From Promethearchaeota archaeon (GTDB lineage Archaea; Asgardarchaeota; Lokiarchaeia; Sigyniarchaeales; Promethearchaeaceae), in assembly GCA_018238965.1 (NCBI GenBank), contig JABCSI010000001.1, positions 1-55,416 of the forward strand: a stretch of DNA of 55,416 bases. The letters are read 5' to 3'. Below, piece after piece: positions 33,973 through 41,974 of the stretch. Position numbers and translations under genes: made by a program. Below the pieces are notes generated by a model that was given only the letters and a program-made list of their open reading frames with translations, had not been told where the DNA came from and made no database searches. The first letter of the stretch is position 1. The number at the start of each line of letters is the position of its first letter.

Positions 33973-34833
33973 TTATTTGCATTCCTTTTTCTTCAGTTTA
34001 AATGCTTTTATGATTTTTCTCCATTTTAATGAGGGGTTTCCATACAAGCTGATTGCCCCATCAATATCTGAGAGTAATATTCTTGGATCATATAACCATC
34101 CTTCATCCTTATTGAAGGATACGCATAAAACCTTTTCTAATTGGAGATTATTTTGTAAAATTAACCCGTATATGGCTACCTGCGGTAATGATCGTAAAAA
34201 ATAACCTTCAGGTTTATAATCGACGATGATTAGACATTTTTCGTGAGGATCCCACATAAGAAGGTCAATATGGCCTGTGATCGAATGAGGAAACTGGCAA
34301 TTAAACAAAGGTTCATTATCCTTAGAAATAATAAATTGTTCTAATGAAGATTTTCGGCGGGTCCAGACAGGAACTTCTGTGGATAATGTGAAATCGTGGG
34401 TTAATAGGATTTGGGTCAAAATATCATCGTGGGATGGCTTGTAATCTAAAAATCCTTGGTTCTCATACTCTATAAAAACTTCTTTTGTAATTTCAATCAA
34501 AGAACAGATGTGTGAAAGTTCAGGGGATTTGTTTACTGTAGAAATCGTAAATGGTATGATTTTATTCTGTTCAATTAAGCTTAATTTTATTTCTGTTTGT
34601 GCTCCTCTATGCAGATGCTTTATTCGGAAACTAGAACATCTTAGAATTCGAGGATTATTAAATAAATCATGAGGAATGTTCTTTTGGGAGATAACCTGAA
34701 AATATTCTGTAATTTTTTTTGCGGATTCTATAGGAATTTGTGCAATTACATCCCTTTTTTTGGCCCATTTGAACACATATTCGATTCGATTGTGTTCAAA
34801 TCGAATTTTTTGATAATCATCCATTGCACTCAA
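33973..34833 (-). CDS. PD-(D/E)XK nuclease-like protein, RecB/Cas4 type, copy A
   Basis: A 286-residue protein whose C-terminal half has the RecB/Cas4 core in the right order: GHIDLL with the metal-binding Asp, the strand LIIVDYKPEG (D-x-K) and the LPQVAIYGL helix supplying QxxxY. The N-terminal half has its own conserved block (RILRCSSFRIK) shared with the neighbouring paralogue. No Cas4-type four-cysteine cluster is visible. The expected activity is nucleic-acid cleavage or end processing; the target is unknown. No CRISPR, helicase or methylase lies nearby. Confidence 0.75.
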   Translation of the reverse strand: MSAMDDYQKIRFEHNRIEYVFKWAKKRDVIAQIPIESAKKITEYFQVISQKNIPHDLFNNPRILRCSSFRIKHLHRGAQTEIKLSLIEQNKIIPFTISTVNKSPELSHICSLIEITKEVFIEYENQGFLDYKPSHDDILTQILLTHDFTLSTEVPVWTRRKSSLEQFIISKDNEPLFNCQFPHSITGHIDLLMWDPHEKCLIIVDYKPEGYFLRSLPQVAIYGLILQNNLQLEKVLCVSFNKDEGWLYDPRILLSDIDGAISLYGNPSLKWRKIIKAFKLKKKECK

Positions 34834-34894
34834 TCATCTTAAAAGAATATTCCAATAAAAAACAAATACATTTGCGGTTTATCAAACTCCCTCA

Positions 34895-35704
34895 TTAAAG
34901 CGAATAAACCACATTTAGCCATTCTAAATCAGGATTTCCATACATTTTTAGATATTCAGGTATCACTGTGCGGATAATTTCAGGGTTGTATACCCATGCT
35001 GATTCACGATCAAAGGAAACACACTTAACATTATTATATCCAATGATTTGCTTTAATACTAATCCATAAATTGCAACTTGGGGGAGAGACCTTAGGAAGC
35101 TCCCCTCCGGTTTATAATCTGCAACTATTAAAGAACCATCTCGTTCATCATAAAGAAGAATATCAATATGTCCAGTGAATATCTCATCGGCATCACAATT
35201 AAATTGGGAGGGTTGAATATTTCGATTATTTATGGCATCCAGTGTTACCGTCCATATTGGTAATTCTGTTGCTAATGCTTGCTCATTTATCTCCAATATC
35301 TTCGTTAAAATTGGATCATGCCCTGGATTTCCATCACTCAATTGACAATTTATGTCGTACCAAATTTGAGCCATCCGGGGTAATTTACCGATCGATTTGA
35401 TAGGGAAATTTTCTGCATTTTTCTTTGTAATTACCGATACATGATGATTTTTAATGAGTTGGAGACTAATTTTTTTCTGTCCATGGGTTATCAAATTCTT
35501 AATTCGAAAAGATGAACATCTCAGCCCATTTCGTTGATTGAAAAAGGATTCTGGAAATCCTCCCGATTGTGTAAATCGAATAAACTTCAATAATTGAGAT
35601 CCATACTTCTGAACAATGACAGGTCGCGAAAAGCGAGATTCTGCCCACTTGAGGGTATATATTAGACCATTATGATAAAAATCGTGGTGGGATATTTCAA
35701 CCAT
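34895..35704 (-). CDS. PD-(D/E)XK nuclease-like protein, RecB/Cas4 type, copy B
   Basis: A 269-residue paralogue of copy A, 61 bases upstream of it on the same strand. Conserved blocks line up: GLRCSSFRIKNL, GHIDILLYDERDG, LIVADYKPEGSFLRSLPQVAIYGL, VKCVSFDRESAWVYNP. The Asp/Lys and QxxxY residues are intact in both copies, so neither looks like a dead copy. Outside these blocks they diverge strongly, which points to an old duplication with specialised partners or targets. Confidence 0.75.
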   Translation of the reverse strand: MVEISHHDFYHNGLIYTLKWAESRFSRPVIVQKYGSQLLKFIRFTQSGGFPESFFNQRNGLRCSSFRIKNLITHGQKKISLQLIKNHHVSVITKKNAENFPIKSIGKLPRMAQIWYDINCQLSDGNPGHDPILTKILEINEQALATELPIWTVTLDAINNRNIQPSQFNCDADEIFTGHIDILLYDERDGSLIVADYKPEGSFLRSLPQVAIYGLVLKQIIGYNNVKCVSFDRESAWVYNPEIIRTVIPEYLKMYGNPDLEWLNVVYSL

Positions 35705-35825
35705 ATAGTATCACTAGAAGAAACCCTCGGGTTTTTAAAAAAACTCCTCTTAATCTGTTAATGAATTCCAATTTGGGATTAAAATGAAATAAAAAAAATT
35801 ATACAAAAAGATAAGATCAATTAAA

Positions 35826-36071
35826 TTATGCTGCTGAAATATCGGCTGCAGTAACGCGTTTGCGCTTATCGGCTTTGACCAATTTGATTGCTTCTTTCGT
35901 TTTTGTTTGGGCGGCTTTGGTTAAAAGTTCAATTAAAAATTCCAAAGCGTCTTCGGCAACAAGGGAGGCGCCTTCATTCTTCATTAATCGTCGGATAGGT
36001 GCCTTTGCAATGTAAGAACTGCGAGCTGCAGTCTTTTTTGCATTCTTTTTCTTTGCTGGTTTCTTTGCCAT
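35826..36071 (-). CDS. Archaeal histone with a lysine-rich N-terminal tail
   Basis: An 81-residue histone-fold protein. The core is a single fold: IAKAPIRRLMKNEGASLVAEDALEFLIELLTKAAQTKTKEAIKLVKADKRKRVTAADISAA, split in order as IAKAPIRRLM, SLVAEDALEFLIELLT and KRKRVTAADI. The preceding tail (AKKPAKKKNAKKTAARSS) is strongly basic and longer than in typical tail-less archaeal histones, recalling eukaryotic tails and those reported in some Asgards. ATG at 36071 is preferred over 36080. A GTGAT site and a TATA-like element are upstream. It should wrap genomic DNA as dimers or multimers. Confidence 0.95.
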   Translation of the reverse strand: MAKKPAKKKNAKKTAARSSYIAKAPIRRLMKNEGASLVAEDALEFLIELLTKAAQTKTKEAIKLVKADKRKRVTAADISAA

Positions 36072-36088
36072 AATAATCACTTTTTAAA

Positions 36089-36107
36089 TATATCCTCCGT
36101 GGATATA
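36089..36107. promoter_or_regulatory. Perfect 7-bp inverted repeat in the histone leader
   Basis: TATATCC (36089-36095) and GGATATA (36101-36107) are exact reverse complements around TCCGT, centred about 27 bases upstream of the histone ATG. It may be an operator, or a hairpin in the mRNA leader if the transcript starts upstream of it. Confidence 0.4.
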
Positions 36108-36127
36108 ATCTAATAATACTTCTATCC

Positions 36128-36137
36128 ATATTTAAAT
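36128..36137 (-). promoter_or_regulatory. TATA-like element of the histone gene
   Basis: Read on the minus strand this is ATTTAAATAT, about 57-66 bases before the histone ATG. With normal archaeal spacing, transcription would start about 25 bases downstream and give a leader that includes the inverted repeat. Confidence 0.4.
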
Positions 36138-36532
36138 GTTTGGGATATTTTCTGAATTTTGGCAGATTTCCTAAGCCGAATTACATCGAACGCACATTTT
36201 ATTTCCCACAAAAATAAAAGAAGGGGATCGAGAAAAAAATCTATCATCTGCACTCTTCAAATATTTCTCATTTAAGGTAAGATGTTTCATTTATCCTCCC
36301 GCAATTTTTCCCACAAGAACGCATAAAATTTTTTGTCGAGAATCCTAATCAATACCAGACATCACACATAATGACCTTTTGACTTGAAGAATTATATCCA
36401 AATTTTTGAAAATTCCGAATTACATGCAAAGGAAAATTCAGATCCGTGGAATTGGATGAAAAAACGAACGACAAAAATGTTAAAGAAAATTGAAAAAAAT
36501 TGAAAAAAATGTTTTCCATGAATTTCATGCTA
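36138..36532. other. Intergenic region between histone and trpB2
   Basis: This 395-base stretch between two minus-strand genes holds no credible reading frame or tRNA. It is AT-rich with repeated TTGAAAAAAAT-like runs at about 36489-36511, which on the minus strand read as T-rich terminator-like tracts after trpB2. Nothing else is visible. Confidence 0.4.
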
Positions 36533-37978
36533 TTAGATTATTGATTCATCAATATCAGGAAAGTCTTTCATAGCTTGCTGTATTGCAACGTCTGGATATT
36601 CATAATCCACCAGTGTTCCTGCATGATAACTCTCATATGCGTGCGTATCAAAATATCCATGACCTGAGAAATTGAATAAAATTGTTGATTTTTGGCCATT
36701 TTCTTGAGCTTCAACGGCTTTATCAATTACAGCCGCAATTACATGATTAGTTTCAACAGCAGGGAGGATCCCCTCGGTACGTGCCATCAAAATTCCTGCT
36801 TCGATGGTTTTTATTTGATGAACCATAACAGAATCAATTATTTTATGGTTTTTGAGCATAGATACTAATGGGGCAGCTCCATGATATCGTAGGCCACCTG
36901 CATGAACTGTCGGAGGAATAAAATTCGCACCTAACGAATACATTTTCACGATAGGGGCCATTTTGGCAGAATCTCCGTAATCCCAAGTATATTTTCCTTT
37001 GCTTAAAGAAGGACATGCATAGGGTTCAACTCCGATAAATTCCAAATTCGGGTTATCACCTGTAAGTTTATCTTTGATGTAGGGAAAACTTAATCCTGCG
37101 AAATTGCTTCCTCCTCCAATTGAGCCCATGATAATCGTAGGTGTTTCTCCAACTTTGCTCATTTGGATCTTTGCTTCCAATCCAATAACAGTTTGATGAA
37201 GAAGGACAAAATCAAGGACAGAACCTAAAGCATATTTATATCTGGGAGTAGTCATTGCCGTTTCAACAGCTTCGGAAATTGCGATTCCAAGACTTCCCGG
37301 ATGATCTGGATTTTTAGAATAAAATTTTTGTCCAGTTTGGGTTATGTTTGAAGGAGATGGATATAATTCAGCGCCAAAATTCTGCATCATTACTCTACGT
37401 CCCGGTTTATCATTATAGGAAGCTCTTACTTGAAATACTTTAGTGTTTAATCCCATCATAGTATTTGCCATTGAAAGCGCACTTCCCCATTGTCCTGCCC
37501 CTGTTTCCGTAGCAAATCCTTTAGTTCCTTCCATCTTTGCGTAATATGATTGTGCAATCGCAGTATTGGTTTTATGAGAGCCAGTTGGACTTACAAATTC
37601 ACATTTAAAATAGATTTTCACACGATCACTATCAACTCCAATCGCCTTCTCTAGTTGAAATGCTCTTTGTAAGGGCGTTGGTCGATTACATAGAGCATAT
37701 AATTCGCGGATTTTGGTCGGAATTGGTATGTATTCCTCTTGGGATCCCGCTTGTATGACACATTCGGTTGGGAATAATTGTGTCATGATTTCAAAACTGG
37801 CAGGTTTATTATTTGCTAAGAGTGCAGGAAAAGGCTTCTCAGGAAGATAAGGTACAATATTGAACCATTCTTTTGGAATTTCATTTGGATTGAGTAAAAC
37901 TCGATTCGATATAGGGGAGATATTGACTTCTCTATATATTTCTTCTGGATTTGAATTTTTTTTTCCTTGGATAGTCAT
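36533..37978 (-). CDS. trpB2: Tryptophan synthase beta chain, TrpB2 type
   Basis: A PLP enzyme of about 481 residues condensing indole with serine. Recognisable are the PLP lysine in SPTGSHKTNTA, ETGAGQWGSALSMAN, the phosphate-binding GSIGGGSNFAGLSFP, and FNFSGHGYFD. The TrpB2 form differs from TrpB1 in the extended N terminus and in not needing TrpA, and stands alone here as is usual. The start is placed at 37978 (MTIQGKKN) because GACGGTGAAAA precedes it; a frame extending to 38149 adds 57 residues unlike the family. Confidence 0.93.
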   Translation of the reverse strand: MTIQGKKNSNPEEIYREVNISPISNRVLLNPNEIPKEWFNIVPYLPEKPFPALLANNKPASFEIMTQLFPTECVIQAGSQEEYIPIPTKIRELYALCNRPTPLQRAFQLEKAIGVDSDRVKIYFKCEFVSPTGSHKTNTAIAQSYYAKMEGTKGFATETGAGQWGSALSMANTMMGLNTKVFQVRASYNDKPGRRVMMQNFGAELYPSPSNITQTGQKFYSKNPDHPGSLGIAISEAVETAMTTPRYKYALGSVLDFVLLHQTVIGLEAKIQMSKVGETPTIIMGSIGGGSNFAGLSFPYIKDKLTGDNPNLEFIGVEPYACPSLSKGKYTWDYGDSAKMAPIVKMYSLGANFIPPTVHAGGLRYHGAAPLVSMLKNHKIIDSVMVHQIKTIEAGILMARTEGILPAVETNHVIAAVIDKAVEAQENGQKSTILFNFSGHGYFDTHAYESYHAGTLVDYEYPDVAIQQAMKDFPDIDESII

Positions 37979-38495
37979 TCTTTTTTCACCGTCAATATTC
38001 AAGTTTGATGAAATCTGGAAGCTGGCAAATTTAATATTCCAGATAGCTGTGAACGAGTATGCAGACGTATTACAACGAAGATTATCCTGAATCCTAAAGT
38101 ATCTTAGTTCAGATGGCATCTCATATCCACTATATGGGATCCTCTTCAATTTTTATTAGGTTTCAGTGATTCGGTAAAGTTCTTATAGGAAAAATCTTGA
38201 AAGATAAGAAATTTACAAAATCAAAATCAGACGCTCTAAGTTAGCTTATATCTCGCATTTCATTCCAAAGCTATCTTAGAGCTATTGCCAAGGCCAGAAT
38301 TCGCACTGTAGATTAAACTTAAAATTAGACACAGAATTTAAAGGTAGCGTTCGTGGGTGCATAAGATTCATCTACAGAGTAATAACTTGATAGGAAACTA
38401 ATAGCATCAATAATATTTAAATTTTCGGTGAAATCAATTATTGGTTGGAGAAGATGATAAAAAAAATAACATAAAAAAAATTGTGCAAAATCTGA
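37979..38495. other. Intergenic region between trpB2 and the permuted porB
   Basis: These 517 bases contain the trpB2 promoter region and the porB 3' end. A frame continuous with trpB2 runs to 38149 but is not family-like. I looked for remnants of a second porB copy, as a permutation by tandem duplication might leave, and saw none. A- and T-rich tracts at 38458-38480 could be the por operon terminator. Confidence 0.4.
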
Positions 38496-39599
38496 TTAGA
38501 TTTTTAAATCTTTGTTCATAATTTGGAAGCTTGAGCTTCTAACTATCGCAGATTTAAGGAATTGGAAACCAATATTCACAGTGGATCCATCTCCACCTAT
38601 ATGGATAACATATGGCACTTCTTTCTTGATTCCTTTGTTATACATAATTCGGTAGGCGGTAGAAATTGCATCTGCGACAGTAGCACCTGATTCAAAGAGT
38701 TGGTGCATCCATGAGACATTCCAACTAGAAACATCGTCTTTACTGGTCGATACTTCCACACAACATGTGTTATTCACATAGATGATGTTTTCTTTGGCAA
38801 CCAATTGAGCTGCTGATGCTAATTGGTTTAGCATAAAACCTGCACCGCACCCTCCGCATAAACCATGACCTGGGTTCAGATGTTTTTGAGGTGGTACTTT
38901 GGAATGCTTAACAGAATATCGAAGTTTGCGGTCGTCCACTCCAAATTGTCCCAATAATTTATTAAGATTGGCATTGCGAGCTTTTACTTGACCGAAGAGT
39001 TCATCGATATTCGTTTCTAGGAATTCAGGTTTGAAAAGATGACGGAATTTTCCTTGAGATTTCAGAAGTTCAATCAATTTCTCATCGTTGGTTCCAATAT
39101 AATCATTTTCATTCTCAGGTTTAGCCATTCCAGGTACAGTGTTATAGTAGTAGGTGGGTTCACCATTTTTAACCTTAATAGTTATTAACGGCCAATATCC
39201 TGATTCAGTAGCAATTTTTGCAATCCGATTTGTATCTCCACCATCATGGCGCCAACCTCTTGGGCAAGGGGCATAAATTTGAATAAACCCGCCTCCCGGT
39301 GTTTTCATGGCATCCATTACTTTACCTATGAAATCCATTGGATAGGCGACATTGGCGGTGGCAAAATAGGCGCTTTTGTGACCTAATAAGGAGAAACCAG
39401 GCAAATAATCTTCTTTAATACCAATTTTTCCCTTTATTAGTTCTCCTCCAGGACCAGTTGTGGTAGAGGCACCGTAGGGGGTGGTTCCACTTTCTTGAAT
39501 ACCGGTATTCATGAATGCTTCATTGTCATACCCGATATATAAAACAGTGTTACGCTCGGAACGAGCTAAAATGTCTTCCATTTTTATGGTTGTAGTCAT
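38496..39599 (-). CDS. porB: Pyruvate:ferredoxin oxidoreductase beta subunit, circularly permuted
   Basis: The 367-residue ThDP- and Fe-S-binding subunit has its two parts in swapped order. Residues 1-225 match the part that normally follows GDG: LYIGYDNEAFMNTG (21-33), SGTTPYGAST, CPRGW with C112, and SQGKFRHLFKPE. After a linker, residues 244-367 match the normal N terminus: PGHGLCGGCG (C248, C251), NNTCC (C279/C280) and HIGGDGSTVNIGFQFLKSA (GDG 336-338). The ThDP motif GDG...N is thus split between the ends, and the helix at the break appears twice (ILARSERN at 10-17; QFLKSAIVRSS at 346-356). All cluster cysteines remain. The start has GAGGTGATT upstream, 16 bases after the porA stop. Confidence 0.9.
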   Translation of the reverse strand: MTTTIKMEDILARSERNTVLYIGYDNEAFMNTGIQESGTTPYGASTTTGPGGELIKGKIGIKEDYLPGFSLLGHKSAYFATANVAYPMDFIGKVMDAMKTPGGGFIQIYAPCPRGWRHDGGDTNRIAKIATESGYWPLITIKVKNGEPTYYYNTVPGMAKPENENDYIGTNDEKLIELLKSQGKFRHLFKPEFLETNIDELFGQVKARNANLNKLLGQFGVDDRKLRYSVKHSKVPPQKHLNPGHGLCGGCGAGFMLNQLASAAQLVAKENIIYVNNTCCVEVSTSKDDVSSWNVSWMHQLFESGATVADAISTAYRIMYNKGIKKEVPYVIHIGGDGSTVNIGFQFLKSAIVRSSSFQIMNKDLKI

Positions 39600-39615
39600 T
39601 CATAATCACCTCGGG

Positions 39616-40842
39616 TTAGAAATTAACCTCCCACATTTTGCCTTTGCTTTCTCGGACTCCCAGATAATCATACAATTTTCCACGATTATCGTTCACATCC
39701 CTCATCTTCATGGTTGCATATTGTATTTCATCTTTGGTTACATCCCGACCACCCAATCCAACAATAAAGGATCTGAGGATTATTGGCAATCCAACAAGAG
39801 ATGTACTTATAGATGCAGCCACGGGAGGAAGATGACCAGATAAATCATCATCTTTCTCAAGAATGAAGATTTTTTCGATATTATGATCCTCGATAATTTT
39901 TCGGAGTTGTTCTGCAGGGAAGGGTCGCCAGGTTCGGAGTTTTATTAAACCGATTTCTTTATTATCTTCCATCCAAGTTAAGATATTTCCTACCATGGAG
40001 CCCATCGTTATACAGACAGTCTTGGAAGGGTTATCCAAATTATAGGTTTCAATTGAATGGTACGCACGTCCCGTCATTTTTTCAAAATCTCGGAATGCTG
40101 TCTCGATTTTATCCAGAACAGTATTCTTTTCCAATTCAAGGGCAAGCCGTCCTTCCATAAAGTAATCTGGAGTAATAAGACTTCCCCATGTTCCGGGTCT
40201 TTGGGTTTGTATATGATGTCGAGGTTTCTTCGGAGTGTATTTCAAGACATCTTCATCGGGGATTGCCATGAATTTTTGAGCACTGTGGGAAATAATGAAT
40301 CCATCATGCACAAAATGGGTTGGAAACAAAGTATCTTCAGAAATTCGTGAAGCGATGATGGAAGCATCATATGTTTCTTGGACATTTTCCGAGACGATAC
40401 AATTCCAGCCAAATCCTGACAATAACGTGAATTCCCAAGAGTTCCAAATTGAAATATTTGGGGAATTAAATGCTCTTGCTGAAATCATCATTGTTAAAGG
40501 TACACGCCATCCAACAGGCATTGGTAGACATTCAGCCATTAATAATAATCCTTGGGAGGCCGTGGCAATAAACGTTCGCGCCCCAGCTGCACATGTAGCT
40601 GTGCTATATGCTAAAGCTGCGATCTCGGATTCTACATTTACAAAAGCTGCCTTTAATCGACCATGGTTGACAACATCGGATAGTCCTTCTACTGATTGGG
40701 TTTGAGGCGTAATCGGGAAGGCACAAATCACATCAGGATCAGTTTGTGTAACTCCCCCGGCGACCGCGTAGTTACCAGTCATTGTTAATTCAACGGGTTC
40801 TTTGATTTTTTTAAAGAATGGGTTCATTGGTTGTACTGACAT
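39616..40842 (-). CDS. porA: Pyruvate:ferredoxin oxidoreductase alpha subunit
   Basis: A 408-residue alpha subunit carrying the pyrimidine-binding domain of the ThDP enzyme that converts pyruvate and CoA to acetyl-CoA, CO2 and reduced ferredoxin. Motifs in normal order: TGNYAVAGGVTQTDPDVICAFPITPQTQSVEGL, VESEIAALAYSTATCAAGARTFIATASQGLLLM, SWEFTLLSGFGWNCIVSENVQETYD, FPTHFVHDGFIISH and the C-terminal VGLGGRDVTKDEI. The alpha subunit is not permuted. GGTGA lies just after the porGD stop and serves as its ribosome binding site. Confidence 0.96.
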   Translation of the reverse strand: MSVQPMNPFFKKIKEPVELTMTGNYAVAGGVTQTDPDVICAFPITPQTQSVEGLSDVVNHGRLKAAFVNVESEIAALAYSTATCAAGARTFIATASQGLLLMAECLPMPVGWRVPLTMMISARAFNSPNISIWNSWEFTLLSGFGWNCIVSENVQETYDASIIASRISEDTLFPTHFVHDGFIISHSAQKFMAIPDEDVLKYTPKKPRHHIQTQRPGTWGSLITPDYFMEGRLALELEKNTVLDKIETAFRDFEKMTGRAYHSIETYNLDNPSKTVCITMGSMVGNILTWMEDNKEIGLIKLRTWRPFPAEQLRKIIEDHNIEKIFILEKDDDLSGHLPPVAASISTSLVGLPIILRSFIVGLGGRDVTKDEIQYATMKMRDVNDNRGKLYDYLGVRESKGKMWEVNF

Positions 40843-40854
40843 TTTTTTTTCACC

Positions 40855-41835
40855 TTAACATTTCATCCTCATGGTCAAAGCCTTATGCTTTTCACCAGTT
40901 TCTTTATCTTTCTTACCAGGGCATACTTCCACACAATTTCCGCAGCCTTTGCAATGGAATTCATCAACTCCGACTACTTCCCATTTTCCATCTTTTTCTT
41001 CCCGTAAAATACAAAAATCGGGACAAATGAAGGCACAATTGCCACATTGAATGCAATATTCGGGGTGGTATTGGGCAACTGAAATGCCCCATGCTCCAGT
41101 ATTAACACGGCGAGATCCTCCATCTATTTGATCAACATGCCAAACACCTGCTAGATCCCATTCTTTTGCACCAATATTATCTATTTTGATATGACTCCAA
41201 GCAGTTTTGAAATCTTTATCGTAGGATAATTCCGGTGCATTTTCATCCATAAACACTTGTGTTGCATCGGGTACCACTTTAATGGCGTCTATATTTTTTT
41301 GGGCAATTTTTGGACTGAATTGTTCAGCAATTGCATCGGTTAGTTGGGCAAGTGTAAAAATTTCGGGGGCAACTTTCAATAATGCACCCAAAATCAATGT
41401 ATTGGTAATATTTCTCCCTAAATATTCAAGTGCAAGATTAGTTGCATCGATCAGTGCAATATGGATTGCAAGAGGGTTATTTTTTCCAATAATTTCCTTG
41501 ATTTCTTCTATTGGCCGGCATGTATTAATGACTAAAAAGCCTCCAGGTACCATTCCGGCTGTACAATCAACATCAAATAGCAAAGAATCATCCAAAACAG
41601 CAACATATTGTGGAGAATAGACTTGTTCATTGGTTCTGACCTTTTCATAATTTTGTGACATTTTAACAAATGAAGCAACAGGGGATCCCATACGTTCTGC
41701 TCCAAATGTTGGCATACAAGTTGCCGGACCATCAAATGCCATTGAACAAAGTTGTGCTGCCGTGACTGCTCCTTGTCCCCCTCTTCCATGGAACCTAACG
41801 AGGAAACGGGGTGCGTCTTTCACGATTTCAGACAT
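40855..41835 (-). CDS. porGD: Pyruvate:ferredoxin oxidoreductase gamma-delta fusion subunit
   Basis: A 326-residue fusion. The gamma part (residues about 8-185) has RFHGRGGQGAVTAAQL, TFGAERMGSPVASFVKMS and NTLILGALLK. The delta part (about 195-326) is a ferredoxin with two [4Fe-4S] motifs: CIQCGNCAFICPDFC and CKGCGNCVEVCP. Normal order is kept. GTGA just before the ATG at 41835 favours that start over a GTG at 41850. It is the first gene of the operon porGD-porA-porB. Confidence 0.95.
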   Translation of the reverse strand: MSEIVKDAPRFLVRFHGRGGQGAVTAAQLCSMAFDGPATCMPTFGAERMGSPVASFVKMSQNYEKVRTNEQVYSPQYVAVLDDSLLFDVDCTAGMVPGGFLVINTCRPIEEIKEIIGKNNPLAIHIALIDATNLALEYLGRNITNTLILGALLKVAPEIFTLAQLTDAIAEQFSPKIAQKNIDAIKVVPDATQVFMDENAPELSYDKDFKTAWSHIKIDNIGAKEWDLAGVWHVDQIDGGSRRVNTGAWGISVAQYHPEYCIQCGNCAFICPDFCILREEKDGKWEVVGVDEFHCKGCGNCVEVCPGKKDKETGEKHKALTMRMKC

Positions 41836-41974
41836 AATTATTTCACTCAATCCTATTTCGATAAAATTTCACGAAACGTTGGTTTTGAAAATCTTTTAAA
41901 ACTGAAAAAGTTTGTGCGCCTTTACCATAAAGTATTTAGAATAGTGTAGAAAAAAAACTGAAATAGATAGGGCT

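Noticed and set aside
33528-34001. A 157-codon plus-strand frame covering the small membrane protein
   Set aside because: It reads the 82-residue membrane protein gene in another frame, with a Phe/Tyr/Trp/Cys-rich composition typical of out-of-frame translation of AT-rich DNA. The frame at 33670 has two clean membrane helices and a charged tail.
37979-38149. N-terminal extension of TrpB2
   Set aside because: The added 57 residues are unlike the family, and a GGTGA site precedes the ATG at 37978.
38150-38495. Search for remnants of a second porB copy that would explain the permutation
   Set aside because: No stretch resembling PorB in any frame was recognised after the porB stop, so no trace of an intermediate was claimed.
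40295-40705. A 136-codon frame antisense to PorA
   Set aside because: It is fully inside porA and shows no independent signals.
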